DNA of 64,000 bases from assembly GCA_037074705.1 (NCBI GenBank), contig CM073593.1, forward strand, positions 61,049,501 through 61,113,500. The letters are read 5' to 3'. The position numbers and the translations under genes are program-made. Of this stretch, positions 47,601 through 59,414 are shown piece by piece. Source of the DNA: Zhengitettix transpicula. Lineage: Eukaryota; Arthropoda; Insecta; Orthoptera; Tetrigidae. Below the pieces are notes generated by a model, which saw only the letters and a program-made list of their open reading frames with translations, had not been told where the DNA came from and did no database searches. Numbering within the stretch: position 1 is the first letter of the stretch; each line of letters starts with the position of its first letter.

Positions 47601-49200
47601 TAAAAGGCAACGTTAGCATTTTATTTATACGGAAAATATATTTAATGATAAGTATTTGACTTAAAATGTATATTATTGTATTGCAGCAAGTGTTTCGTGT
47701 TCCGATTAAAAATGATAATGTATGTTCTAAATGAGAACTTGCAAAACGGTTTTTATTAATCATAATAAAGATTAAATATAGGCTATGGGCATCTGCCTAT
47801 ATTTTTTAAAATAAAACTTCATCATACTTTAAATTAATATATTTTAATTATTAAATACATTTTTATACAGATTTATTTTTTGTATATAATACATAGCGAA
47901 ATTATCTAACGAAAAGTCGTATTCCTTTAAAATTAATACTGTTAATTATAGCTAAGCATGGTATTGAAGTTACACGTTACATGGCGGCTTTTGATTGGTA
48001 CTTGTTCAGCCAGCGATGAGGTAGCAACTGGGCTTTTATATGTCAATATGTCTGTTGACTTGAAAGTCAGATAAAATATTATAGCGTATGATGGAACCCG
48101 AGGAAGTAGAAATGCGCATATGAAAATTCATTCCTATTTGTACAAACTCTATATTACTTATAATAAGTTTTATTATATAGATTATCCCCAAAGTAAGGCC
48201 AAATTGAAGCAATTTAGACCATAATATCGAAGAAGGGAGGGAAGATCATAACAATCAACACTCAGTTCATGATTATACACAGAGAGTTGAAGGAATTCAG
48301 TTACGGTGTCAAAAGTTGGAACGCTCAAATCGCCAGAGATCTAATGTGGCGTGGCATTCGAGGAACGTTGGGGAATTTATAGAGTGTGAGTTTCGGTTCG
48401 CAGTATGTGGAAGGAGAATGAACAGGTATTGCGCGAAGGAATGGACTGGAAAATTCCAAATTTCTAGTACTCTAATACGTAGTTGTGGAGTCTATATTTG
48501 CAAATATGTATAACCTCTTGATACTCCCTTATAGATCGTTATAATCTTAGTTAAAAGAAAACTTATGGTTGTCCGCAAACATAATTTTTTGTGACGACTA
48601 ATGTCGAATCTTCTTCCCGAGTTGTGTTCATAGAGTCTACATTCTGTTTACAACATAGTAAAAATAATATAGTACTATTGTATTCATTCGACTCTCTGAC
48701 GTCAGTTATTTTATCAATGGATGGGGAGTAATGTGATTACTGTTATAATAATAAATTTAAATTAACTGTGGAAAAATTAGAATGAACTATAAATGAAAAG
48801 GAAAGAATTGTTCATGTACCGAACCTTTCGATCGTGGATTCTGTGGTTAACGTTTCTCTTTTTCTGTCTGTTGTATTTATAGTATTCATTTATCATTGGA
48901 GAGATAGACCCATAAATGAAAAATTCCTTTCTATCGCTGATAACCTTTTTCAAGTCTAAACCACGACGTATAGTCTCCTTAATAATGCATTTAAAAATGT
49001 ATTTAACATTAAATTAAAAAATTAATAATTCAATTTAAGAAAATATAATTACTGAGCTTTTTGTCCTTAATTTATGGCTTCACCAGGTGTACAATTTGGA
49101 GGATTATAATTTATTTGTTTACATTGGCATATTTTTATATTATTATCAGCCAAAAATTTATATTATATTGTAGTAATTGGTAATTAAGGCACTGTTCTAA
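44601..49200. other. Gene-free stretch
   Basis: I see no coding domain. CpG dinucleotides become frequent again from about 45-46 kb. Short open frames (44,813-45,004; 47,423-47,763; 48,316-48,513) lack domain signatures. Confidence 0.5.
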
Positions 49201-50110
49201 TTGAAAAGTTGAATTGTAGAGGACTCATTATTGGTGGCTATAGCGGACGCCGCAACAAACCGGCAATGCAAAGAAAGTATTGTTGATCGGTCGAGAGGGT
49301 TTTACGCGCTCAAAATTTACGAGACGAACGAACAGTTGGGCAACAGACAGCAAGTAGAACACAGTAAAAGAAGGAACAGTTGGGCAGTAAACGGCGAGAT
49401 GTACAGAGTAAAATTCTAATTCACGAAAACTTGAACAATCTTTGTCAGTCAGCAGTGAAGACTGAAAGGTCTAATTTAAAGAACGAGAAAGTGTTCCAGT
49501 AACCAGTACGCTGTTATATCAAAAATGCAGAAACTGAACTAGTCTTCAGTCAACAGACAAAACCAATGAGGTGCATTTTCAACAAAAATCCACGAGATCT
49601 ACAAATCCAGGTTGCAGTAAATCATCGAGAATCGACAAATTTATTTTAAACCAACTAACAAACTACGCTAATTAGAGTCGGTGAACATTTAGAGTCTGTG
49701 AGTACTTAGAATCAGTGATATCCCCAAAATTGTGCACGAAAAGGTAAAATGAGACCTGGGCTGCCGTAAGTAGAAAGAAAACTTTAAAATCATTGTAAAC
49801 CACGTTTAAAAGATAAACGTCAGATCGTTCTTTAATTATCGATAAAATGAGATCTTTAATTATTCAGATCATTCTTTATTTCTTGATAAAAATTGAAATT
49901 GTTTAAATTCAATCTTTAGTATTATTTCTTCAGCAACAAATTTCGTCTATGTTCAGACGCATTGATTCCCATATAAAGTAAATGTAATTTTTGTGATTTT
50001 GATTATATAAATTCTGCCATTATCTAACCCAGTTCAAGACCCTGAGATCACAAATATTTTGTAATTTGAATACTTGTTTTAAAATTGTTAATAAATATTG
50101 TTTAATAGTT
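49201..50110 (+). repeat. LTR-like or leader-like non-coding stretch
   Basis: An A/G-rich, non-coding stretch with internal repeats (CAGTTGGGCA at about 49,332 and 49,378) ends in TAACCCAGTTCAAGACCCTG (50,024-50,043) and AATAAATATTG. A closely similar block, CAACCCAGTAAAGACCCTGG, lies at 9467-9486 downstream of the LTR-like repeat at 8535. The similarity suggests related retroelement 3' regions, but the link rests on that short block. Confidence 0.3.
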
Positions 50111-50758
50111 ATCACGTAATAGTTCTTTTCATTTAAAAGATGCTAAATATATATATTTTTAATTATTACAATATATAAATTTTGAGTAGAATTTCAAACG
50201 AATCTCTGTCTGCACTGCCAACAGGTTAAGTTAAAAACTATTACGTCGTTTTTTGCACAAGAAACTCTAGTAGTAAACGAGATTTACTCCAGTTTGTGAC
50301 TACAAATTCCAGATAGTAATAATAGTAAAGACGGTAAATTACTGCATGAGAGTTTCGTTGTTTCCTAACGAACGTGATTTCCTCTCTAACAGGTGGGAGA
50401 CAACCCGAGTATCTCCTGTCTGCTGTAACGAGGGCCTACGGGAGAGGTTTGTGTTTCAAGATACTGAATTTCAATTAACTTTGCCCTTTCACGGAGACAC
50501 ATTTTAGAAATATTTTAATATATAATATGCGATATTTTTCTTTTCTTTGAACAAAAACGTGCCGTTGTAAAAAAAAACTGTATAAAAACTTTTGTCTGTT
50601 AGTTATTGAGTTATAATTCTGACTAATAATAAATATCTGAGAGGCATAAGTAGAACAAAGTAAAATAAGAGATCAATTAACTACTTCATTTAAAATATGA
50701 TTTTAAATTTTTTTAGAAAATGTTCATTTAAGTGAATTGGGAAACGTTTATATTTAAA

Positions 50759-51657
50759 ACTAGCTGAGTGCCCGGCGTTGCCCGTGTCTTATTTATATAA
50801 ACCCGAAAAAGAATTTAATTCTATATTAATCTTTAGTCAAGAAGACACAACCTAAATCTAACTATTCCTAGTTCCGTACACAATTTCGACCAATAGTGCT
50901 TTAATTGAACAGCTATAAAATACATTGAATTTTATTGCATCAATCTCAACAAACATACCTCCGAATTTCTTTAACAATACATAAATATACTGCATTAATT
51001 TAATACCTATAAGATACATAGAATTTAATTGCATAATAGCAACAAACATACCATCGTTATTCTTTAGAAATATAATTCTCCGCGAACAAATAATTGTCAG
51101 TAAGTCTTCAGACAGTACTTCTTGAGTATTGCAGGATATAATTGTCCATCAGTATTCGCTCATTACGAAGGATTGAAGTGATCAAATTGATAGCTACATT
51201 CCAAATGTAAAGAAATGGTGGCCATATTGCACTCACTAAATTAACTAACATTTTCCGCAACGATTGTAAAGTATTTTGTATTGTTTTTTATTATCACTCG
51301 ATGGAGTATTACTGGATATAATTATACTTTTATTCAATGAAAATATTTCTGCTTCATTTCATTACGGAAAAATCAAACTATTTCCTTTGTTCGTCGCGTA
51401 GTAACGTCTCTCTCTGTCGCGTGATGTCATGATATATTGGCGCGCAGTAATTTATCACTTAATGAACACTTTTTAAAATTATAATTCTTTTCACATTTAT
51501 GCTAGTGGTTTGTCACCCCCACAGTACCGGTTCTCGATTTTGGCAGAATACGTATACCAATTTTTGTTGCATTCTATCCACGCGTTAAAATTTGTATAAA
51601 GAACAACGTAAATACATACATACATACAAATATACATCCTTTTTTATTATATAGAAG
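50759..51657 (+). mobile_element. Non-autonomous element, copy 2
   Basis: It begins ACTAGCTGAGTGCCCGGCG and ends with ACATACATACATAC, then TTTTTTATTATATAGAAG. It encodes no protein. The next copy begins immediately after it, so the two are in tandem. Confidence 0.65.
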
Positions 51658-52101
51658 ACTAGCTAGGTGCCCGGCGTTGCTCGTGTACTTATTTATATAA
51701 ACTCGAAAAAGTATTTAATTGATTACTTAAATATATTCCTTGAGTATTTCAGGATATAATCGTCACTCAGTCTTCATATATTACGAAATATTACATTGAT
51801 GAAATTGTTAGCTAGACTCACAACTAATACAGCGCGAAAATTAACTTACATTTTCCCCAAGGATGGTAAAGTAATTCGTATTCTTCTTTATTATCATTCG
51901 ATGGAATATTGCTGCATTAAATTATACTTTTTATTTAAAGAAAATATTTCTGCTTTATACCGGTTCTTGATTTTGGCAGAATACGTATACCATTTTTTGT
52001 TGCATTCTGTCCACGCAATAAAATTTGTATAAAGAACAACGTAAATACAAACATACATACATACAAATATACTCCCTTTTTTATTATATAGATAGATAGA
52101 T
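51658..52101 (+). mobile_element. Non-autonomous element, copy 3
   Basis: It begins ACTAGCTAGGTGCCCGGCG directly after copy 2 and ends ACATACATACATAC...TTATTATATAGATAGATAG. It is shorter than copy 2 through internal deletion. The open frame 51,796-52,032 recurs on the opposite strand in copy 4 and belongs to the repeat. Confidence 0.65.
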
Positions 52102-52421
52102 GATATTATTTGATGTATGGTATTATTTTTATACAGAATGCAACTATCAAGTTCTCTAGGCGATATGAATATTTTTTATAGTTTAACAGATCACTTGGTG
52201 GTCTGAACTAAAATGGAGCGAACTATTAACAATTTTTGAAAACTGTTTACTTCGTGAAATTATTTATAACGCCAAGGTAAGCCTACTCCTTTAGCTATCA
52301 TCCGCTCTCTGACAATTATTTCAATACTATAGTTTGATACAGATATTATCGGGATTTTAATTTTCTATAATAAAGAAAATTATGACATAGTTGAAGGTTG
52401 AAGGCGAGACTCGATATCTAC

Positions 52422-52500
52422 AGTCTTCCAGTGGCTTAGATGGTTAAAGCCTTGATACGTGGAACTAAAAGTTCGGGGTTCGAGCCTCACTCACAACATT
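52422..52500 (+). repeat. tRNA-like head of a SINE-like element
   Basis: TGGCTTAGATGG fits the Pol III A box, and GGTTCGAGCCT about 45 nt later fits the B box. The T-stem and acceptor stem do not pair properly, so it is unlikely to be a working tRNA. It is better read as the tRNA-derived head of a SINE, or as a tRNA pseudogene. Confidence 0.5.
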
Positions 52501-52524
52501 AATATTTTTTATCTTTCTTGTAGG

Positions 52525-52830
52525 TATTTATTTACCCGTCACGGTCGACGTTTGCGACTCTTAAGGAAGATTAAAACTGTCTTCCTTCGCCTCGCTCAGG
52601 CTCGTTTCACTTTTACCCGACAATCGACTAAACGCCATCTTATTGTCGACAGTCACTAGGCCAGTACGGTGTCGTCGTTCGCCCTACAACCGACAGTCGG
52701 GCCGTTGTCTACGGGGCCAGATTCTCCTACAACAGACTCCCGGCTGTCGTCCAAGTGCGTCAGCCTAGAGGGTGATTAAGTTATGGAGCTTTTCACATCT
52801 ACCCGGCCTGATTCGTCTAGTATACATTTT
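52525..52830 (+). other. GC-rich island, possible LINE-derived 3' fragment
   Basis: It is clearly richer in GC and CpG than its surroundings. One frame reads GARFSYNRLPAVVQVRQPRG and then a stop, preceded by VVVRPTTDSRAVVY, which could be the end of a decayed coding region. I do not recognise the family. It follows the tRNA-like head and may form one composite element with it. Confidence 0.35.
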
Positions 52831-53052
52831 TCCTGGTTCATCATATGCGATCTTTAAGTAAAATATTTTTGTACTTATATTTTTTTCCATTATGATCACA
52901 GGGGATGTACAACTACTTATAAATTTAAGTCATGATCGACTCGTTTTGTGGAACAAAAGTAGAGAAATGCATAAATACAGATTACAGAATAGAAATTCAT
53001 GGCAAGAAAATATGGAAGATAAAGAAATAACCTATATTGATATGGTTACCAC

Positions 53053-53411
53053 GTTTTTTTTAGGGCAACAGGCTAAATGAGGGTAATCCACGATGGGCAA
53101 CTCCCCTTTAATAGCATAGGAAGGGATTTGAAAGGGGGGATGCGAAAGGATAGAGGAAGGTAGCCAAGGGTTACTAGGGCCCCCGGACTATATTTTAAGG
53201 ATCCTACCCGGCATTCTCCTAAAGAAATGCAGGGAAAACTCTAGAAAAACCTAGGTCGGGCATTGGGTACTTGTCCCACGCCCTTCCGATAGCGGGAGAG
53301 AAGTTTGCTGTGGGGACGCAGCATTCCCTTCTCCGTGCCTCGACCAGTTTAGGAGGCAGCTGGCCGACTATTCCAATGGGAATAGCAGACAACTCTTGCC
53401 GTATGCCCAAG
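53053..53411 (-). mobile_element. SINE-like copy R7
   Basis: Read on minus, from the family's central part (GGGCATACGGCAAGAG) to an A-tail (T-run at 53,053-53,061). It has a small deletion around the CCTACCTGATGCAGG block. Confidence 0.85.
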
Positions 53412-53532
53412 GGGGCCCTAGTTACCCTTGGCTACCTTCCTCCACCCTTCCGCATACCCCCTTTCAAATCCCGTTCCTATATTATAAGAGGGGAGTTGCC
53501 ACTATGTGGATTACCCTATACATAGCCTATCT
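53412..53532 (+). mobile_element. SINE-like copy R8, fragment in opposite orientation
   Basis: It starts abruptly at GGGGGCCCTAGTTACCC, fused to the 5' end of R7, and ends ACATAGCCTATCTATACCCC. Its 3' end resembles the R1 subtype. With R7 it forms a head-to-head pair. Confidence 0.8.
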
Positions 53533-53547
53533 ATACCCCCATTTTTT

Positions 53548-53765
53548 GGGGGGGAGGGGGCAACAGGCTACATGAGGATGATCCACATTGGGCAACTCCC
53601 TTTAATAGCATAGGAAGGGATTTGAAAGGGGGGATGCGGAAGGGTAGAGGAAGGTAGCCAAGGGTTACTAGGGCCCCCGGGCTATGGTTTAAGGATCCTA
53701 CCCGGCATTCGCCTAAAGAAATGCAGGGAAAACTCTAGAAAAACCTAGGTCGGGCATTGGGTACA
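53548..53765 (-). mobile_element. SINE-like copy R9, truncated
   Basis: Read on minus, it is almost identical to the 3' half of R7, including AGGAAGGTAGCCAAGGGTTA and the same deletion. It therefore looks like a local duplication of R7. It ends at a short (AC)n run (53,764-53,780). Confidence 0.8.
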
Positions 53766-53798
53766 GACACACACACACAATTTTCAGTATCTCTTGGC

Positions 53799-54345
53799 GG
53801 AAGCCAACTACGAGTTAATTCGTACGCAGACACGCTTCGACATGTCGCTTCGCTAAAGCTGAATCATGAATACGCGTCCATATTCATCAGTACAAAGGCT
53901 GGTGGACATTTTTTTCCCCGATGAGTTTGCAGTACTGGTGGAACAAGAAAAAACTGCGCAAGAAATTGAATAACGCAAAGCAATAAAAACATTTAATAGG
54001 TTATCAAAGTGGCAAGCCTGTAAAGAGAAGCCAGCCCTTTGTGTGGAAAATTGTTTCAGAAGTTCCACAAACAATAAAATATTATTTAATTTCTTGAATT
54101 TGAATTAAATTTTATAATTATATTTTTTTTTTAGTTTTTTACTAAATTTTCTGTTCAGCAAGACAGCATTGATTTATTTTTATTTTCCCAGAAGCCATCT
54201 ATCAATATTAGCACTGATATATTCAGACTTAAATCGTAGCTGCACAAAAATGACAAGTAAACAAGGACGAGATAACTCGTAGTTGGCTTCCTAGAAAATA
54301 ACGCAGTCCAAGAGTTATCTCGTAGTCAGCAGTCAACGTGTTAAA
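53799..54345 (+). pseudogene. piggyBac-like transposon relic
   Basis: A perfect 19-bp inverted repeat (GGAAGCCAACTACGAGTTA at 53,799-53,817; its reverse complement at 54,273-54,291) brackets a broken coding remnant. At about 54,011-54,060 one frame reads WQACKEKPALCVENCF, which matches the 'KPLCV..CF' pattern of the cysteine-rich C-terminal domain of piggyBac transposases. A second, hairpin-forming motif (GAGTTATCTCGTAGTC) lies at 54,312-54,327, and a TTAA, the piggyBac target, lies near 54,341. The catalytic aspartates are absent. The copy is dead and internally deleted. Confidence 0.5.
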
Positions 54346-55359
54346 ACTAATTTTAACAGTTTGGAAATTCTTGTATTTCCAAAAAACATATTTATTAAGC
54401 ACACATTTTGCCAGTGTTATTTTCCCATATATTAAAGGTAAGACAACTGTCATTTTACTGAGTCCGTGTGAGTTAAAAACTCATAATCATCGCGTTTCTT
54501 AAGTTATTTTCTGAAATTCCTCCACATACTCATCCACTTCTCATTGTACTTCTAAATCCAGTAACAGAAAAAACTAGTCTTTCAAGAACAAAATTATGTA
54601 AAAACTTTACACAAGTCTTTACAATATCAATTAAGGATGTAGGTTCTGTGAAAAATCCTCCATATTTAACTCATTCTACAAACTTTAGACCTCACGAGAC
54701 ACGATAATTAAAACTCTGTTTGGATTGACATTGAGCGTCCACAAAACAGTCGAATTTATAATTTATTTTTCTTAAAATTTTAGAATCCATCTGAAAAGTT
54801 GGAAAGTAGGGATGAAACCAAGTGTGGTGCTAAAATTTTTATTGTATGTTTTCTTTTACGTCTAGCGGTTTTCAAATATATTTTATTATAATAAATAAAT
54901 ATCAGATAAATATAACTTACTTTTTTTTGCGATTGTGATTTGCAACATTTGTATAGGCGAATACATTCCCTGAATGATGTGTTGAATGGATTTTTCTATC
55001 CGTGTAAGAAGATGGTCGAAATTTTCAATACCCATACGAAAATAATTACAAACCCTGTGTTCAAATTTTCTCAACTTGTCAAAGGAACATAGAATGCCCC
55101 CAACATGTCTCTTTTCATATTCATTGCATCATTAATTTTTTTCGTTTTTAAAACATCTATATGAGACTAGGCAAGGGAATAACTTATCACGCTCCATATT
55201 CGGAGAATGACTTAAGACAACCGGCTGTATGTGAAGGAAGAGAGCAAGCTTGGAGCAGTGTAATTAAAACTGTTGCACGTGCAGAGTTGCTGGGACCACG
55301 ACAGAGCGAGTGTGTATTAAAAATCGCCAGTTCTGGAGTTGCAAGTTGGCAGTAGCAAA
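54346..55359. other. Gene-free stretch
   Basis: No domain or repeat recognised. Short open frames only. Confidence 0.5.
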
Positions 55360-55974
55360 TCTATCTATATAATAAAAAAGGATGTATATTTGTATGTATG
55401 TATGTATGTATGTATTTACGTTGTTCTTTATACAAATTTTATCGCGTGGACAGAATGCAACAAAAATTGGTATACGCATTCTGCCAAAATCGCGAACCGA
55501 TACTGTGGGGGTGACAAACCCATAGCATAAAGGTGGAAAGAATTATAATTAAAAACCATTATCATTAAAGTTAAATTACTGCGTGACAAGAGACAATGAC
55601 GTCACGCGAGAGAAAGACGTTACTACGCAACGAACAAAGGAAATTCTCCTTTATCAGGAATGAAATAAAGCAGAAATATTTTCTTTAAATAAAAAATATA
55701 ATTTTATACAGCAATACTCCATCGAATGATAATAAAGAAGAATACGAATTACTTTACCATCCTTGCGGAAAATATAAGTTAATTTTCGCGCTATATTAGT
55801 TGTGAGTCTAGCTAACAATTTCATCAATATAATATTTCGTAATGTATGAAGACTGAGTGACAATTATATCCTGAAGTACTCAAGGAATATATTTAAGCAT
55901 TCAATTAAATACTTTTTCGAGTTTATATAAATAAGTACACGAGCAACGCTGGGCAACCAGTTAGTTATTAATAA
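55360..55974 (-). mobile_element. Non-autonomous element, copy 4
   Basis: This is the reverse orientation of copies 2 and 3. It starts (as written) with TCTATCTATATAATAAAAAA and a TATGTATGTATG run, and ends GCAACGCTGGGCAACCAGTT. It is closest to copy 3 and shares its GAAATTGTTAGCTAGACTC block on minus. Confidence 0.65.
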
Positions 55975-58900
55975 AACAGTATATTTATATAATACATAGG
56001 CCTACGCCTGCTTGTACAAGCCCTTTTATTATTGTTACTCTAGCTGTTTCCTATGGTCAATCCTTGCCTCTGGATTCACCGAAACTGAGGACATATTTTA
56101 TATAATGCACAAGACTTCGTAATCAATTTTAGTCACATTTATAAACCTGTTTAGTTACACTCTCTTTTAGTTGTGACGTATTTACTGTCCAATTTTTTAC
56201 ACTTTACTTAAAACCAAAACAGCCTCCATATTTGTTCAAATCAAACTTTGATTGTCGAATTAAAATTAATTTTTGCCCAACACACTCGAGTTGCCATTTT
56301 ATGTAATAAATTTAACTTCTTAGAACCGGGTACCAATGATTTTGATCAAAAATTCAGCAGATCCGTTCTTGCCAATCTAAACCACGATAAGTTTGCAGAC
56401 GTTTAAACTTAAAATTATGGACCGCTTAGTGGGTGGCCACACTTCACACGTACAACTAAATGTTATCGTCTCCACCTCCTGTGGCAATCTTTTGCATTTT
56501 CTGTTCATTTATTTTTTACATCTACTGCTACCTCCCTCATACACGCTAATCAGAAGAAATTTTACAGTCAGAATCTTACCTGTAAAATAATATTGGCCAC
56601 ACACATCGTTTCTATTATTTACTGAAATAGATTTCAAAATTCACGATTCAGTTTGCTTTTTTCTTATTTGCGGAATAATATAGTGAGCTTCTGAGAATGT
56701 AAACAAAATGAGACATTTTAAGCAACACTAGCGTATAAACGATTAAAAACCTATTATAAATTAAATGCTCGAGTTTTTTCCCCAGATTCAACTGTTTTTG
56801 TTTGCATGCGTATGAATTGTTACAGGCCGCTGCGTACGAAATAATCGCTTTAAACGCCTTTTCCGGATTGCAGTTTTAGTACCCGAATCCCGTGGGAACA
56901 GAGCAGGCACGTTTCCATCACACGTCGTTCATTACCAAAATAAAAAAAAGAATTATCACCGAATTTCTCTTAATTCACCCATGTAAACCCCATTCCTTAT
57001 CATAATGAGTATTAAGCTATTAAATATATTTCGTACAGCTATTTTTAACGTGGTAAATATATAAATATAATTTTAATAAGTTGAGGGACATACGAGACTT
57101 TGTTCTTGTCAAATCTATTTTAAAAATTAAATGATCACACGGACACGGTAAGAACATTTTGTTTAACTTCTTCATTTAAGGAGAAAATCGTTTGAAAGAT
57201 AACTTTAAAGAGACTTAAGCTATTTTATTTAAACTTAACGTTAATACTTCATTTCTCCTTCAACAATACTGATTATGTATAAATAAAAAATAATTTTTTA
57301 TGGATATAATGCTTACTATGTTTTCTTCTCGTTCGTATATGCGCACCCAAAAATTAAATTAATAGAATATCAAATGTAAGTACAAAATAAAAACAAGTTC
57401 GTAAAGTTACCCACACGTGGCATTTATTTTTATATAAAATCCATATAACGAAGTTATGAAATGTAATCCGTTCAAATTATGGAATTTCGTTCAAATTATG
57501 GAATTCAAATGCATGATCAATAGTTACTAAATTGATTATTAAAAATATAATGAATTTATATATTTATACTTCACATTAATTGCTGTTTTGTAATTTATTA
57601 AAACACAGTAATAATAATACAATTAACTTTTACGAATGAGCGTTATATTTTTAACCGTAGGAACTTGTTTTCCAAGACCATTGTACTCAACTTTGTCTTT
57701 ATAACTAGTAATGCACTGAAACATACATAAAGTTAATCTACTGACGCTTCCTAGAATTATAGCTGTTGAGCTTCTTCACGAAACAATTAACTGCTGACGT
57801 CTCTATTCATTATATTTCTGTAGCTCTTTAGCGTGAAGCCTGACACAAATCTCTTTCATCTCCTATATCTCAACAAATTAAAGTCATTATACACTGCCTT
57901 AACTAGGTAACTATTTAATTTTCCTAACGCTTGTTCCCAATGACTCATCATATTATTTCCCTCTCTCCCTCTCCAACAACCTGTCTGTAAAAAACTTCTA
58001 ACTATAATTATGAAGAAATATGAGTATTTATAATAATATAAATAATAGAAATGAATAATTATTATTAATAATAAATATTGGTTTCATGACATTTCGTCAT
58101 TAATTTTCATTAATTTAATTTGACATATAATTGATGCGTAAAATTCAGAGGTAAGGTTCTGCTGGCAGGTCTGGTGTAACCGAAATGAAACTCTTTGACA
58201 ATTGAATGTGGCCGAAAAAAATGTATTGTTGCCAGTATATCTTAATAATACTATAAAGTTTTACATTTCATTATTTTATGTTCCAATTTTTTAAAAAATA
58301 TTTTCTTATTAATTTTCTAATGTTCTAATATTAACGTGATACAAGCATATAGAATATGGAAGTCGAACTAAGAACATTTTTCGTCTTCCAATGAATATGT
58401 TATTATAAAAACTAGAATCACGACAGAAAATAGATTGGCGTGCTATGATTAATTTTTTAATTGAAATTTTAACACTTCAGTATTGTGATTAACCCGCGTA
58501 AGAGTATTCTGAAAATATTTTGTAAGTATATTTCTGTGTTTTTTTTACGAGTCATTGATGTTTCTGTGGTGGAGCCGAGCGAAAAAGGGAGTGCCTGAAT
58601 GAGGCGCAAATGCAGGTAAATTAAATTACCCGGTTGTTCTGGGCTACAGAACCGCACAGTGGCGACCGTTTGCAGACTAACGGCGGCTTTTCAGATTTCA
58701 CCACCGCGCCCCCTCCACCAATCCCCAGCTTCTGTTCATCGCCAGCAGCTCAATTTCATTTGAGTTACAAAGTTTTCTGTATTTTTTAACACTTACATTT
58801 TTACGCAGCAAGTTTTCAACGAAATAATACTGTAATAATTTTTTGTTACTTTTTATGTCACTTGTCACACGCATAATATCCGTCAAGTGATATTAATACA

Positions 58901-59414
58901 AAGACAATGTTCTTGTCCGTAGTCAATAATTCAAATGTGGTTCGACTTACTTCTGAAACTTTCTCTTGACTTGGAAGTCGTAAGATTATGAGCGCTATAT
59001 TTTAAGTCGAGAAAGTCGAAATACAAATTAATTATTAAACTGCCTTTATATAAGTACTGCCATTTTCAAGTTTCACCTGTTAAACACGTTCCGGCTTTAT
59101 AGATAGAAACTTTTGCAACATAATAGATTATAAAAAATACTTTCATTGTACTGAAAACGTTAAAAATGATTGGAAATAATTGTTCTCCTAATTCACTGGA
59201 GGTTGAAAGTGAAATTAAACTCAGTGGTTATACCAAGAAGCACAACTGGAAGATTATGTGACGGTCTCGTGTGGAGGACATATGCCGTACTAAATTTATT
59301 GTTATGAATTTTTATGGTATTAAAGAATTGTAAACGACACTCAGTTTTCACCATTGTAAATAATTTTGTCATTTTAACATACATAAAAGAAAAATAGGTT
59401 AACTACAAAATTAA
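55975..59414. other. Gene-free stretch
   Basis: AT-rich sequence with no recognised gene or repeat. Open frames up to 65 codons carry no domain signature. Confidence 0.5.

Noticed and set aside
52422..52500. A functional tRNA gene
   Set aside because: A and B boxes fit, but the T-stem and acceptor stem do not pair, so only a tRNA-like head is called.
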